Shown here piece by piece: positions 27,124 to 39,340 of a DNA stretch of 64,000 nucleotides. The stretch's first letter is position 1, and every line of letters starts with the position of its first letter. The DNA comes from Aristolochia californica. Its lineage: Eukaryota > Streptophyta > Magnoliopsida > Piperales > Aristolochiaceae. The stretch covers positions 19,463,237 through 19,527,236 of the forward strand of contig JARWKL010000009.1 of NCBI GenBank assembly GCA_029961685.1, given 5' to 3'. The translations under genes and the position numbers were made by a program. The notes under the pieces are model-generated. The model was given only the letters and a program-made list of their open reading frames with translations, ran no database searches and was not told where the DNA came from.

Positions 27124-29769
27124 CATGTGAAAGATGCAGATGACCTATGGATTCAACACCTTTTAAACAGAACAAAAAGCTCATTAAAATCTCAAGTGAA
27201 CGTGCGGTGGGATGTTTACCGGAGTTAAACAAGCAATTACTTTGCCCATTTACAAAAAGCTATCCTAACGATCATCGATGACTATAAAGTAATTTATCAT
27301 GCGTAACGGGCTATATTTTTGTAAGGAATGACTTTTGGGTTGGGATTCAACACCTAGTTAAAATTCCCCCGCCTCACCCTTTTCCCGACGATTACAAAAC
27401 CTGATATATAAAAACTAAAAAGATTTTACAATCCCTAAAAATTATAGACACTTTTTGGAAATATCTCTCTCTAAATTTGTGCATTGTGCATTTCCATTTT
27501 AGATGTATACTTCTTTCTCAAATCAAAAGTTGAGTCTGCACTTTTCCCTTCATCTCATAGACAAAAAAGAGAATAGATGACAACGAAATGAAAATTTTAG
27601 AGTTTGTGTATGGAAAAAATTTAAAGCAATTGAAAATATAAGTAAAGAAATATTCACACACCACAAATGAACACAAAAGTTTTGTTATCCAAGTTTGGAA
27701 ATTCCACCAGTTCAATAACCCCAATAGCTTGGAATTTGATAAAAAAGAGATTTTTCTAAACATGCTTTAAAAAATGGATATACATGTTTGAAACATGTTA
27801 TAGATGTAGATGACCTATGGATTGAACACCTTTTAAACAGAATAACAAAAAACTCATTAAATTGCCAAGTGAACGTGCGGTGGGATGTTTACCGGAGTCA
27901 AACAAGCAATTATTTTTCCCATTTACAAAAAGCTATCCTAACGATCATTGATGACTTGTGGATTGGGATTCTACACTCAATTAAAATTCCCTCACCTCCC
28001 CCTTTTGTTGAAGATTGCAAAACTTGATACATAAAAACAAAAAAGAGTTTACAATCCCTAAAAATTACAGACACTTTGTCAAAATATCTCTCTCTAAATT
28101 TTTACATTGTGCATTTCCATTTTAGATGTATACTTTTTTCTTAAAAAAAAACTTTACTATTCACTTTTCCCTTAATCTCGTAGACAAAAAAGAGAATAGA
28201 TGACAACGAAATGAAAATTTTATAGTTTGTGTATGGAAAAAATTTAAATCAATAAAGAATGTAAGTAAAGAAAATTTATTCACACACCACAAATGATCAC
28301 AAAAGTTTTGGTATCCAAGTATGGGAAATTCCACTAGTTCAACTACCGTAATAGCTTGGAATTTGATATGAAGGAGATTTTTCTACTATTGCTTTAAAAA
28401 ATGGATATGCATGTTTGAAACATGTTAAAGATGCAGATGTCCTATGGATTCAACACCTTTTAAATAGAATAACAAAAACCTCATTAAATTCTCAAGTGAA
28501 AGTGCGGTGGGATGTTTACCGGAGTCAAACAAGCAATTATTTTGGCCATTTACAACAAGCTATCCTAATGATCATTGATGATTGTAAAGTGATTGATCAT
28601 GCGTAAAAGGCTATATTTTTGTAAGGAATGACATTTGGGTTGGGATTAAACACCTAGTTAAAATTCCCCCGCCTCCCCCTTTTCCCGACGATTGCAAAAC
28701 CAGATATATAAAAACTAAAAAGAGTTTACTATCGCTAAAAATTATAGACACTTTTTGGATATATCTCTCTCTAAATTTGTGCATTGTGCATTTCCATTTT
28801 AGATGTATACTTTTTTCTCAAATCAAAACTTGAGTTTTAACTTTTCCCTTCATCTCGTAGACAAAAAAGAGAATAGATGACAATGAAATGAAAATTTTAG
28901 AATTTGCGTATGGAAAAAATTTAAAGCAATAGCAAATGTAAATAAAGAAAATTTATTCACACACCATAAATGAACAAAAAAGTTTTGTTACCCAAGGTTG
29001 GAAATTCCACTAGTTCAACAACCCCAATAGCTTGGAATTTGATATGATAGAGATTTTTTTGCACATGCTTTAAAAAATGGATATGCATGTTTGAAACATG
29101 TTAAAGATGCAGATGACCTATGGATTCAACACCTTTTAAATAGAATAACAAAAAAATCATTAAATTCTCAAGCGAACGTGCGATGGCATGTTTACCGGAG
29201 TCAAACAATCAATTATTTTGCCCATTTACAAAAAGCTATCCTAACGATCATTGATGATTGTACAGTGAATTATCATGGGTAATGGGCTATATTTTTTTAA
29301 GGAATGACTTTTGCGTTGGGATTCAACACCTAGTTAAAATTCCCCTGCCTCCCCTTTTTCCCGACGATTGCAAAAACTGATATATAAAAACTAAAATGAG
29401 TTTACAATCCCTAAAAATCATAGACACTTTTTGGAAATATCTCTCTCTAAATTTGTGCATTGTGCATTTCCATTTTACATGTATACATTTTTCTCAAATC
29501 AAAACTTGAGTTTTCACTTTTCTCATTGTCTCATAGACAAAAAAGAGAATAGATGACAACGAAATGAAAATTTTAGAGTTTGTGTATGGAAAAAATTTAA
29601 AGCAATAGCAAATGTGAGTAAAGAAAATTTATTCACACACCACAAATGAACACAAAAGTTTTGTTATCCAAATTTGGAAATTCCACTAGTTCAACAACCC
29701 CAATAGCTTAGAATTTGATAAGAAAGAGATTTTTCTACACGCTTTAAAAAATGGATATGCATGTTTGGA
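27124..29769 (+). repeat. Block B, copy 1 of a four-monomer higher-order repeat (2,646 bp)
   Basis: Anchors are at about 27,141, 27,810, 28,440 and 29,116. Each position reappears 2,646-2,647 bp downstream with only scattered single-base differences (for example CCACCAGTTC at 27,702 against CCACCAATTC at 30,349), so identity is about 98-99% by eye. B monomers share GATGCAGATGACC, ATGGATTCAAC (loss of the GGATCC common elsewhere) and GCTATCCTAACG. The second monomer carries a ~50-bp deletion at 27,951. Confidence 0.93.
27941..27970 (+). other. ~50-bp microhomology deletion, copy 1
   Basis: ATCATTGATGACTTGTGG joins GATCATTG directly to the later ATGACTTATGG. ATGA is present at both ends of the lost segment in intact monomers. 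The loss removes the TTTATCATGCGTAACGGG region and the stop codon of the recurrent open frame, lengthening that frame to 79 codons (27,788-28,027). The same deletion is present in copy 2 at about 30,598, so it pre-dates the four-monomer duplication. Confidence 0.85.
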
Positions 29770-32416
29770 ACATGTGAAAGATGCAGATGACCTATGGATT
29801 CAACACCTTTTAAACAGAACAAAAAGCTCATTAAAATCTCAAGTGAACTTGCGGTGGGATGTTTACCGGAGTTAAACAAGCAATTACTTTGCCCATTTAC
29901 AAAAAGCTATCCTAACGATCATCGATGACTATAAAGTAATTTATCATGCGTAACGGGCTATATTTTTGTAAGGAATGACTTTTGGGTTGGGATTCAACAC
30001 CTAGTTAAAATTCCCCCGCCTCACCCTTTTCCCGACGATTACAAAACCTGATATATAAAAACTAAAAAGATTTTACAATCCCTAAAAATTATAGACACTT
30101 TTTGGAAATATCTCTCTCTAAATTTGTGCATTGTGCATTTCCATTTTAGATGTATACTTCTTTCTCAAATCAAAAGTTGAGTCTGCACTTTTCCCTTCAT
30201 CTCATAGACAAAAAAGAGAATAGATGACAACGAAATGAAAATTTTAGAGTTTGTGTATGGAAAAAATTTAAAGCAATTGAAAATATAAGTAAAGAAATAT
30301 TCACACACCACAAATGAACACAAAAGTTTTGTTATCCAAGTTTGGAAATTCCACCAATTCAATAACCCCAATAGCTTGGAATTTGATAAAAAAGAGATTT
30401 TTCTAAACATGCTTTAAAAAATGGATATACATGTTTGAAACATGTTATAGATGTAGATGACCTATGGATTGAACACCTTTTAAATAGAATAACAAAAAAC
30501 TCATTAAATTGCCAAGTGAACGTGCGGTGGGATGTTTACCGGAGTCAAACAAGCAATTATTTTTCCCATTTACAAAAAGCTATCCTAACGATCATTGATG
30601 ACTTGTGGATTGGGATTCAACACTCAATTAAAATTCCCTCACCTCCCCCTTTTGTTGAAGATTGCAAAAATTGATACATAAAAACAAAAAAGAGTTTACA
30701 ATCCCTAAAAATTACAGACACTTTGTCAAAATATCTCTCTCTAAATTTTTACATTGTGCATTTCCATTTTAGATGTATAGTTTTTTCTTAAAAAAAAACT
30801 TTACTGTTCACTTTTCCCTTAATCTCGTAGACAAAAAAGAGAATAGATGACAACGAAATGAAAATTTTATAGTTTGTGTATGGAAAAAATTTAAATCAAT
30901 AAAGAATGTAAGTAAAGAAAATTTATTCACACACCACAAATGATCACAAAAGTTTTGGTATCCAAGTATGGGAAATTCCACTAGTTCAACTACCGTAATA
31001 GCTTGGAATTTGATAAGAAGGAGATTTTTCTACAATTGCTTTAAAAAATGGATATGCATGTTTGAAACATGTTAAAGATGCAGATGTCCTATGGATTCAA
31101 CACCTTTTAAATAGAATAACAAAAACCTCATTAAATTCTCAAGTGAAAGTGCGGTGGGATGTTTACCGGAGTCAAACAAGCAATTATTTTGCCCATTTAC
31201 AACAAGCTATCCTAATGATCATTGATGATTGTAAAGTGATTGATCATGCGTAAAAGGCTATATTTTTGTAAGGAATGACATTTGGGTTGGGATTAAACAC
31301 CTAGTTAAAATTCCCCCGCCTCCCCCTTTTCCCGACGATTGCAAAACCAGATATATAAAAACTAAAAAGAGTTTACTATCGCTAAAAATTAAGACACTTT
31401 TTGGATATATCTCTCTCTAAATTTGTGCATTGTGCATTTCCATTTTAGATGTATACTTTTTTCTCAAATCAAAACTTGAGTTTTAACTTTTCCCTTCATC
31501 TCGTAGACAAAAAAGAGAATAGATGACAATGAAATGAAAATTTTAGAATTTGCGTATGGAAAAAATTTAAAGCAATAGCAAATGTAAATAAAGAAAATTT
31601 ATTCACACACCATAAATGAACAAAAAAGTTTTGTTACCCAAGGTTGGAAATTCCACTAGTTCAACAACCCCAATAGCTTGGAATTTGATATGATAGATAT
31701 TTTTTTGCACATGCTTTAAAAAATGGATATGCATGTTTGAAACATGTTAAAGATGCAGATGACCTATGGATTCAACACCTTTTAAATAGAATAACAAAAA
31801 AATCATTAAATTCTCAAGCGAACGTGCGATGGCATGTTTACCGGAGTCAAACAATCAATTATTTTGCCCATTTACAAAAAGCTATCCTAACGATCATTGA
31901 TGATTGTAAAGTGAATTATCATGGGTAATGGGCTATATTTTTTTAAGGAATGACTTTTGCGTTGGGATTCAACACCTAGTTAAAATTCCCCTGCCTCCCC
32001 TTTTTCCCGACGATTGCAAAAACTGATATATAAAAACTAAAATGAGTTTACAATCCCTAAAAATCATAGACACTTTTTGGAAATATCTCTCTCTAAATTT
32101 GTGCATTGTGCATTTCCATTTTACATGTATACATTTTTCTCAAATCAAAACTTGAGTTTTCACTTTTCTCTTTGTCTCATAGACAAAAAAGAGAATAGAT
32201 GACAACGAAATGAAAATTTTAGAGTTTGTGTATGGAAAAAATTTAAAGCAATAGCAAATGTGAGTAAAGAAAATTTAGTCACACACCACAAATGAACACA
32301 AAAGTTTTGTTATCCAAATTTGGAAATTCCACTAGTTCAACAACCCCAATAGCTTAGAATTTGATAAGAAAGAGATTTTTCTACACGCTTTAAAAAATGG
32401 ATATGCATGTTTGGAA
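29770..32416 (+). repeat. Block B, copy 2 of the four-monomer higher-order repeat
   Basis: Anchors are at about 29,787, 30,457, 31,086 and 31,762. It is the second member of the 2,646-bp tandem pair. The first monomer shows the join: it reads TTGGAACATGTGAAAG, combining TTGGAACATG (as at 32,411, the monomer after the repeat) with GTGAAAGATGCAG (as at 27,127, the first monomer of copy 1). The crossover lies within 29,769-29,775. Confidence 0.92.
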
Positions 32417-32929
32417 CATGTTAAAGATCCAGATGACCTATGGATTCAACACCTTTTAAACAGAATAAAAAAAAAAGCTCATTAAATTCTCAAGTGAATG
32501 TGCTGTGGGATGTTTACCCGAGTCAAACAAGTCAATATTTTTCCCATTTACAAAAAGTTGACCTAGCGATCATTGATGATTGTAAAGTGATTTAACATGC
32601 ACAAAGGGCTATATTTTTGTAAACAATGACTTATGGGTTGGGATTCAACACTCAATTAAAATTCCCCAACCTCTCCCTTTTCACGATGATTGCAAAACCT
32701 GATTTATAAAAACTAAAAACAGTTTCCAATCCCTAAAAATTAAAATTACATACACTTTTTGGAAATATCTCTCTCAAACTTTGTGCATTGTGCATTTCCA
32801 TTTTAGATGTATACTTTTTTCTTAAATCAAAACTAGAGTTTTCACTTTTCCCTTCATCTCGTAGACAAAAAAGAGAATGGATAACAATGAAATGAAAATT
32901 TTATAGTTTGTGTATGGAAACAATTTCAA
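32417..32929 (+). repeat. Tail of block B and junction to second block A copy
   Basis: One B-type monomer (anchor 32,434) with GATCCAGATGACC and an A-rich ATAAAAAAAAAAGCTC. Its sequence, with the monomer before it, reappears at 46,250-47,604. Between about 32,850 and 32,930 the sequence changes to the start of the second A block (shared TTCAAGAAATAAAAAATG and the odd GCACAATTGAACAC also seen at 8,914). The exact switch point cannot be fixed by eye. Confidence 0.8.
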
Positions 32930-35770
32930 GAAATAAAAAATGTAAGTAAAGAAAATTTATTCACGCAGCACAATTGAACACAAAAGTTTTCTTATCCAAG
33001 TTTGGGAAATTCCACTAGTTCAACAACCCCAGTAGCTTGGAATTTGATAAGAAAGAGATTTGTCTACACATGCTTTAAAAAATGGATATGCAAATGACCT
33101 ATGGATCCAAAACCTTTTAAAGAAAATAACAAACCGCTCATTAAATTCTCAAGTGAACGTGATGTGGGATGTTTACCCAAATCAAACAAGCCATTATTGT
33201 GCCCATTTACAAAAAGCTGACCTAACAATCATTGATTATTGTAAAGTGATTTATCATGCGTAACGGGCTATATTTTTGTAAGGAATGACTTATGGGTTGG
33301 GATTCAACACTCAGTTAAAATTCTCCCACTTCCCCTTTTTCCCAAATATTGCAAAACCTGATATATAAAAAAAACAAAAGTGGTTTAAAAACCCTAAAAA
33401 TTACAGAAACTGTTTGGAAATATCTCTCTCTAAATTTGTACATATTGCATTTCCATTTTTTGTACATACTTTTTTCTCAAATAAAAACTTGAGTTTTCAC
33501 TTTTCCCTTCATCTCGTAGACAAAAAGGAGAAAAGATGGCAACGAAAGGAAATTTTTAAAGTTTGTGTATGGAAACAATTTAAAGCTATAACAAATGTAA
33601 GTAAAGAAAATTTATTCACACACCACAAATGAACACAAAAGTTTTGTTATCCAAGTTTGGGATATTCCACTAGTTCAACAACCCCAATAGCTTGGAATTT
33701 TATAAGAAAGAGATTTTTCTACGCTAGCTTTAAAAAATGGATATGCATTCTTGAAACATGTTAAAGATGCAAACGACCTATGGATCCAAAATCTTTTAAA
33801 GAGTATAACAAACCACTCATCAAATTCTCAAGTGAACGTGCGGTGGGATGTTTACCCGAGTCAAACAAGCCATTATTTTGCCCTTTTACAAAAAGCTGAC
33901 CTAATGATCATTGATGATTGTAAAGTGATCTATCATGCATAACGGGCTATATTTTTGTAAGGAAAGACTTATTGGTAGGGATTCAACACTCAGTTAAAAT
34001 TCTCCCACCTCCCCTTTTTCCCGACGATTGCAAAACCTTATCTATAAAAACTAAAAAATGTTTAAAATCCCTAAAAATTACAGACACTATTTTGAAATAT
34101 CTCACTCTAAATTTGTTCATTGTGCATTTCCATTTTAGATGTGTACTTTTTTCTGAAATAGAAACTTGAGTTTTCACTTTTCCCTTCTTCTTGTAGAAAA
34201 AAAAAAGAGAATAGATGACAACGAAATTAAAATTTTAGAGTTTGGGTATGGAAAAAATTTAAAGCAATAACACATGTAAGTAATGAAAATTTATTCACAC
34301 ACCATAAATGAACACAAAAGTTTTGTTATCCAAAATTGGGCATTTCCACTAGTTCAACAACCCCAATAGCTTGGAATTTGATAAGAAAGAGATTTTTCAA
34401 CACATGCTTTAAAAAATGGATATGTATGCTTGAAACATGTTAGAGATTCAAATGACCTATGGATCCAAAACCTTTTAAAGAGAATAAGCTCATTAAATTC
34501 TCAAGTGAACGTGCGGTGGGATGTTTACCTGAGTCAAACAAACCTTTATTTTCCCCATTTACAAAAAGCTTACCTACCAATCATTTGTAATTGCAAAGTG
34601 ATTTATCATACATAATGGGCAATAATTTTATAAGGAATGACTTGTGGGTTGGGATTCAACACTCATTTCAAATTCCCTCGCCTCCCCCTTTTCCCGACGA
34701 TTGCAAATCCTGATATATAAAAACTAAAAAGAGTTTAAAATCCAAAAAAATTATCGAAACTTTTTGGGAATATCACTCTCTAAATTTGTGCATTGTGCAT
34801 TTCTATTTTATACATATACTTTTTTCTCAAATCAAAACTTGAGTTTTCACTTTTCCCTTCATCTCGTAGACAAAAAAGAGAATAGATGACAACGAAATGA
34901 AAATTTTAGAGTTTGTGTATGGAAAAAATTTAAACCAATAGCAAATGTATGCAAAGAAAATATATTCTCACACCACAAATGAACACAAAACTTTTGTTAC
35001 CCAAGTTTGGGAAATTCCACTAGTTCAACAACCCCAATAGCTTGGAATATTACAACAAAGAGATTTTTCTACACATGCTTTGAAAAATGGGTATGCATGC
35101 ATGAAACATGTTAAAGATTAAAATGACCTATGGATCCAAAACCTTTCAAAAAGAATATCAAACCACTCTTTAAATTCTCAAGTGAACGTGCGGTGGGATG
35201 TTTACCCGAGTCAAACAAGCCATTATTTTGCTTATTCACAAAAAGCTGACCTAACAATCATTGATCATTGTAAAGTGATTTATCACGCCTAACGGGCTAT
35301 ATTTTTTTAAGAAATGACTTATGGGTTGGAATTCAACACTCAGTTAAAATTCCCCCCCTTTCCCGACGATTGCAAAACCTGATAGAGAAAAACTAAAAAG
35401 AGTTTACAATCCCTAAAAAATACACACACTTTTTGGAAATATCTCTCTCTAAATTTGTGCATTTTGCATTTCAATTTTTGATATATACTTTTTTCTCAAA
35501 TCAATACTTGATTTAGAACTTTTCCCTTCATCTCGTAGACAAAAAAAGAGAAAAGATGGCAACGAAATGAAAATTTTAAAGTTTGTGTATGGAAAAAATT
35601 TAAAGCAATAAAAAATGTAAGTAAGGAAAATTTATTCACATACAACAAATGAACACAAAAGTTTTGTAATCCAAGTTTGGGAAATTCCACTAGTTCAACA
35701 ATCCTAATAGCTTGGAATTTGATAAGATAGAGATTTTTCTACACATGATTTAAAAAATGGATATGCATGC

Positions 35771-35962
35771 TTGAAACATGTTAAAGATGCAAATGACCTA
35801 TGGATCCAAAACCTATTAAAGGGAATGACAAACCACTCATTAAATTCTCAAGTGAATGTGCGGTGGGATGTTTACCCGAGTCAAACAAGCCATTATTTTG
35901 CCCATTTACAAAAAGCTGACCTAACGATCATTGATGATAGTAAAGTGATTTATCATGCGTAA
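35771..35962 (+). other. Representative of recurrent ~63-codon open frame, probably non-coding
   Basis: An ATG-started frame of 63 codons at the same monomer position recurs in about 44 of 95 monomers (for example 1072, 2426, 3103, 11722, 12398, 13075, 16423, 33751, 38468, 45774, 58816, 63536). The peptide begins MKHVKDAN, has WIQNLLKRITN in the middle and ends DDCKVIYHA. I recognise no domain, signal peptide or membrane segment. Copies differ at many residues, including charge changes, and many have stops, frameshifts or no ATG. The youngest, most amplified block C has no intact copy. The frame overlaps no conserved ribosome-context signal that I can see. It is best read as a by-product of a low-stop stretch repeated many times. 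A relic of a coding sequence captured in the founding monomer cannot be excluded. Confidence 0.35.
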
Positions 35963-38181
35963 CGGGATATATTTTTGTAAGGAATGACTTATGGGCTGGG
36001 ATTCAACACTTAGTTAAAATTTCCCTGCCTCCCCCTCTTCCCGACGATTGCAAAACCTGATATATAAAAACTTAAAAGTCTTTAAAATCCCTAAAAATTA
36101 TTGACACTTTTTTGAAATATCTCTCTCTAAATTTGTGCATTGAGCATTTCCATTTTAGTTATATACTTTTTCTCAAATCAAAACTTGAGTTTTCACTTTT
36201 CCCTTCATCTCGTAGACAAAACAGGGAATAGATGACAACAAAATGAAAATTTTGGAGTTTGTGTATGGAAAAAATTTAATGCAATAACAATGTAAGTAAA
36301 GAAAATTTATTCACACACCACAAATGACCACAAAAGTTTTGTTATCCAACTTGGGGAAATTCCACTAGTTCAACAACCCTAACTGCTTGGAATTTTATAA
36401 GAAAGAGATTTTTCTACACATGCTTTAAAAAATTGATATGCATGCTTGAAACATGTTAAAGATGCAACTGACCTATGGATCCCAAACCTTTTAAAGAGAA
36501 TAAAAAACCTCTCAGTAAATTCTCAAGTGAACATGCGGTGGGATGTTTACCCGAGTCAAACATGCCATTATTTTACCCATTTACAAAAAGATGATCTAAC
36601 GATCATTGATGATTGTAAAGTGATTTATCGTGCATAACGGGCTATATTTTTGTAAGGAATGACGTATGGGTTGGGATTCAACACTCAAATAAAATTCCCC
36701 CGCCTCTCCCTTTTCCCAACGATTCCAAAACCTGATATATAAAAACTAAAAAGAGTTTACAATCCCTAAAAATTACAGACACTTTTTGAAAATATCTCTC
36801 TCTAAATTTGTGCATTGTGCATTTCCATTTTAGATGTATACTTTTTTCTCAAATCAAAACCTGAGTTTTGACTTTTCCCATCATCTCATAGACAAAAAGG
36901 GGAATAGATGACAACGAATTTAAAATTGTAGAGTTTGTGTATGGAAAAAGTTGAAAGCTATAACAAATGTAAGTGAAGAAAATTTATTCACACACAACAA
37001 ATGAACAAAAAAGTTTTGTTATCCAAGTTTGGTAAATTCCACTAGTTCTACAACCCTTATAGCTTGGAATTTGATCAGAAAGAGTTTTTTCTATACATGC
37101 TTTAAAAAGTGGATATGCATGCTTGAAACATGGTAAAGATGCAAATGACCTATGAATCCAAAAACTTTTAAAGAGAATAACAAACCACTCATTAAATTCT
37201 CAAGTGAACGTGCCATGGGATGTTTACTCGAGTCAAACAAGCCATTATTTTGCCCATTTACAAAAAGCTTACCTAACGATCATTGATGATTGTAAAAAGA
37301 TCTATCATGCATAACGGCTATATTTTTTTAAGGAATGACTTATTGGTAGGGATTCAACAATCAGTTAAAATTCCCCCGCCTCCCCCTTTTCCCGACGATT
37401 GCAAAACCTTATCTGTAAAAACTAAAAAGAGGTTTAAATCCCTAAAAATTACAGAAACTTTTTGGAAATATCTCTCTCTATATTTTTTCATTGTGCATTT
37501 CCATTTAAGATGTATACTTTTTTCTCAAAACAAAACTTGAGTTTTCACTTTTCCCTTCTTCTTGTAGAAAAAAAAAGAGAATAGATGACAACGAAATTAA
37601 AATTTTAGAGTTTGTGTATGGAAAAAATTTAAAGCAATAACAAATGTAAGTAATGAAAATTTATTCACTCACCAAAAATGAACCCAATGTTTTGTTATCC
37701 AAGTTTGGGAAATTCCATTAGTTCAACAACCCCAATAGCTTGGAATTTGATAAGAAAGAGATTTTTCAACACATGCTTTAAAAAATGGATATGCATGCTT
37801 GAAACATGTTAGAGATGCAAACGACCTTTGGATCCAAAACCTTAAAAAGAGAATAAGCTCATTAAATTCTCAAGCGAACGTGCAGTGGGATGTTTACTCG
37901 AGTCAAAGAAGCCTTTATTTTGCCCATTTACAAAAAGCTCACCTAACAATCATTGATGATTGTAAAGTGATTTATCATGCATAACGGGCTATATTTTTAT
38001 AAGGAATGACTTATGGTTGGGATTCAACACTCATTTAAAATCCCCTGCCTCCCCTTTTTCCCGATGATTGCAAAACCTGATATATAAAAACTAAAATGAG
38101 TTTATAATCCCTAAAAATTACCGACACTTTTTGGATATATCTTTCTATAAATTTGTGCATTGTGCATTTCTATTTTATATG

Positions 38182-38207
38182 TATACTTTTTTAAAAAATC
38201 AAAACTT
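38182..38207 (+). other. Fusion monomer junction (unequal crossover 1)
   Basis: Left of this interval the sequence carries marks of the block A monomer anchored at 14,445 (TCTATTTTATATG, GGATATATCTTTCT). Right of it the sequence carries marks of the next monomer, anchored at 15,122 (AAAACTTCAG, GAAATAAAAAATATAAG, ATTGAAAATTTTAG). Exactly one monomer is missing from A' at this place. The join also has an odd TTTTTTAAAAAATC in place of TTTTTTCTTAAATC. Confidence 0.85.
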
Positions 38208-39022
38208 CAGTTTTCACTTTTCCCTTCATCTCGTAGACAAAAAAGAGAATAGATGACAATGAATTGAAAATTTTAGTGTTTGTGTATGGAAAAAATTTAA
38301 AGAAATAAAAAATATAAGTAAAGAAAATTTATTCACACACCACAAATGAACACAAAAGTTTTGTTATCCAAGTTTGTGAAATTCCACTAGTTAACCAACC
38401 CCAATAGCTTGGCATTTGATTAGAAAGAGATTATTCAACACATGCTTTAAAAAATGGATATGCATGCTTGAAACAAGTTAAAAATATAAATGACCAGTGG
38501 ATCCAAAACCTTTTAAAGAGAATAACAAACCGCCCATTAAATTCTCAAGTGAACGTGCGGTGGGATGTTTACCCGAGTCAAACAAGCCATTATTTTGCCC
38601 ATTTACACAAAGCTGACCTAACAATCATTGATGATTGTAAAGTGATTGCTCATCAGTAATGGGATATATTTTCTTAAGCAATGACTTATGGGTTGGGATT
38701 CTACACTTAGTTAAAATTCCTCCGCCTCCCCCTTTTCCCGACGTTTGCAAAACCTGATATATAAAATCTAAAAAGAGTTTACAATCCCTAAAAATTACAT
38801 AAACTTTTTGGAAATATCTCCCTGTCAATTTTTGCATTGTGCATTTCCATATTAGATGTATACTTTTTTATTAAATCAAAACTTCAGTTTTCACTTTTCC
38901 CTTCATCTCGTAGACAAAAAAGAGAATAGATGACAAAGAAATGAAAATTTTAGAGTTTGTGTATGGAAAAATTTTTAAAAAATAACAAAGGTAAGTAAAG
39001 AAAGGTTTTTCACACACAGAAA

Positions 39023-39340
39023 ATGAACACAAAAGTTTTGTTATCCAAGTTTGGGATATTCCACTTCTTCAACAATCCCAATAGCTTGGAATTTGATAAT
39101 ATAAAAAGAGTTTTTTCTACACAATCTTTAAAAAGTGGATATGCATGCTTGAAACATGTTAAAGATGCAAATGACCTATGGATCCAAAACGTTTTAAATA
39201 GAATAACAAACCGCTCATTAAATTGTCAAGTGAACTTGCATTGGGATGTTTACCCGAGTCAAACAAGCTATTATTTTGCGCATTTACAAAAACCTGACCT
39301 AACGATCATTGATGATTGTAAAGTGATTTGTCATGAGTAA
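39023..39340 (+). other. Longest open frame in window (105 codons), satellite-derived
   Basis: A variant of the recurrent frame in which indels upstream (GATAATATAAAAAGAG instead of GATAAGAAAGAG) put the preceding part of the monomer in frame, adding about 42 codons before the usual KHVKDAN. Its block A partner at 15,780-15,971 keeps only 63 codons. The extension is therefore private to this copy and of recent origin. Nothing suggests expression as a protein. Confidence 0.3.

Noticed and set aside
28306..28325. Retrotransposon primer-binding-site-like TGGTATCCAAG (initiator Met tRNA)
   Set aside because: Only the first seven bases match well. Most monomers read TGTTATCC, and no adjacent long terminal repeat, polypurine tract or coding domain is present.
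27518..30410. Minus-strand frames of 81 codons, identical at 27,518-27,763 and 30,165-30,410
   Set aside because: The identity reflects the recent four-monomer duplication, not protein conservation. Equivalent frames in other monomers (2,077, 16,106, 35,496, 39,475) have different ends and many changes.
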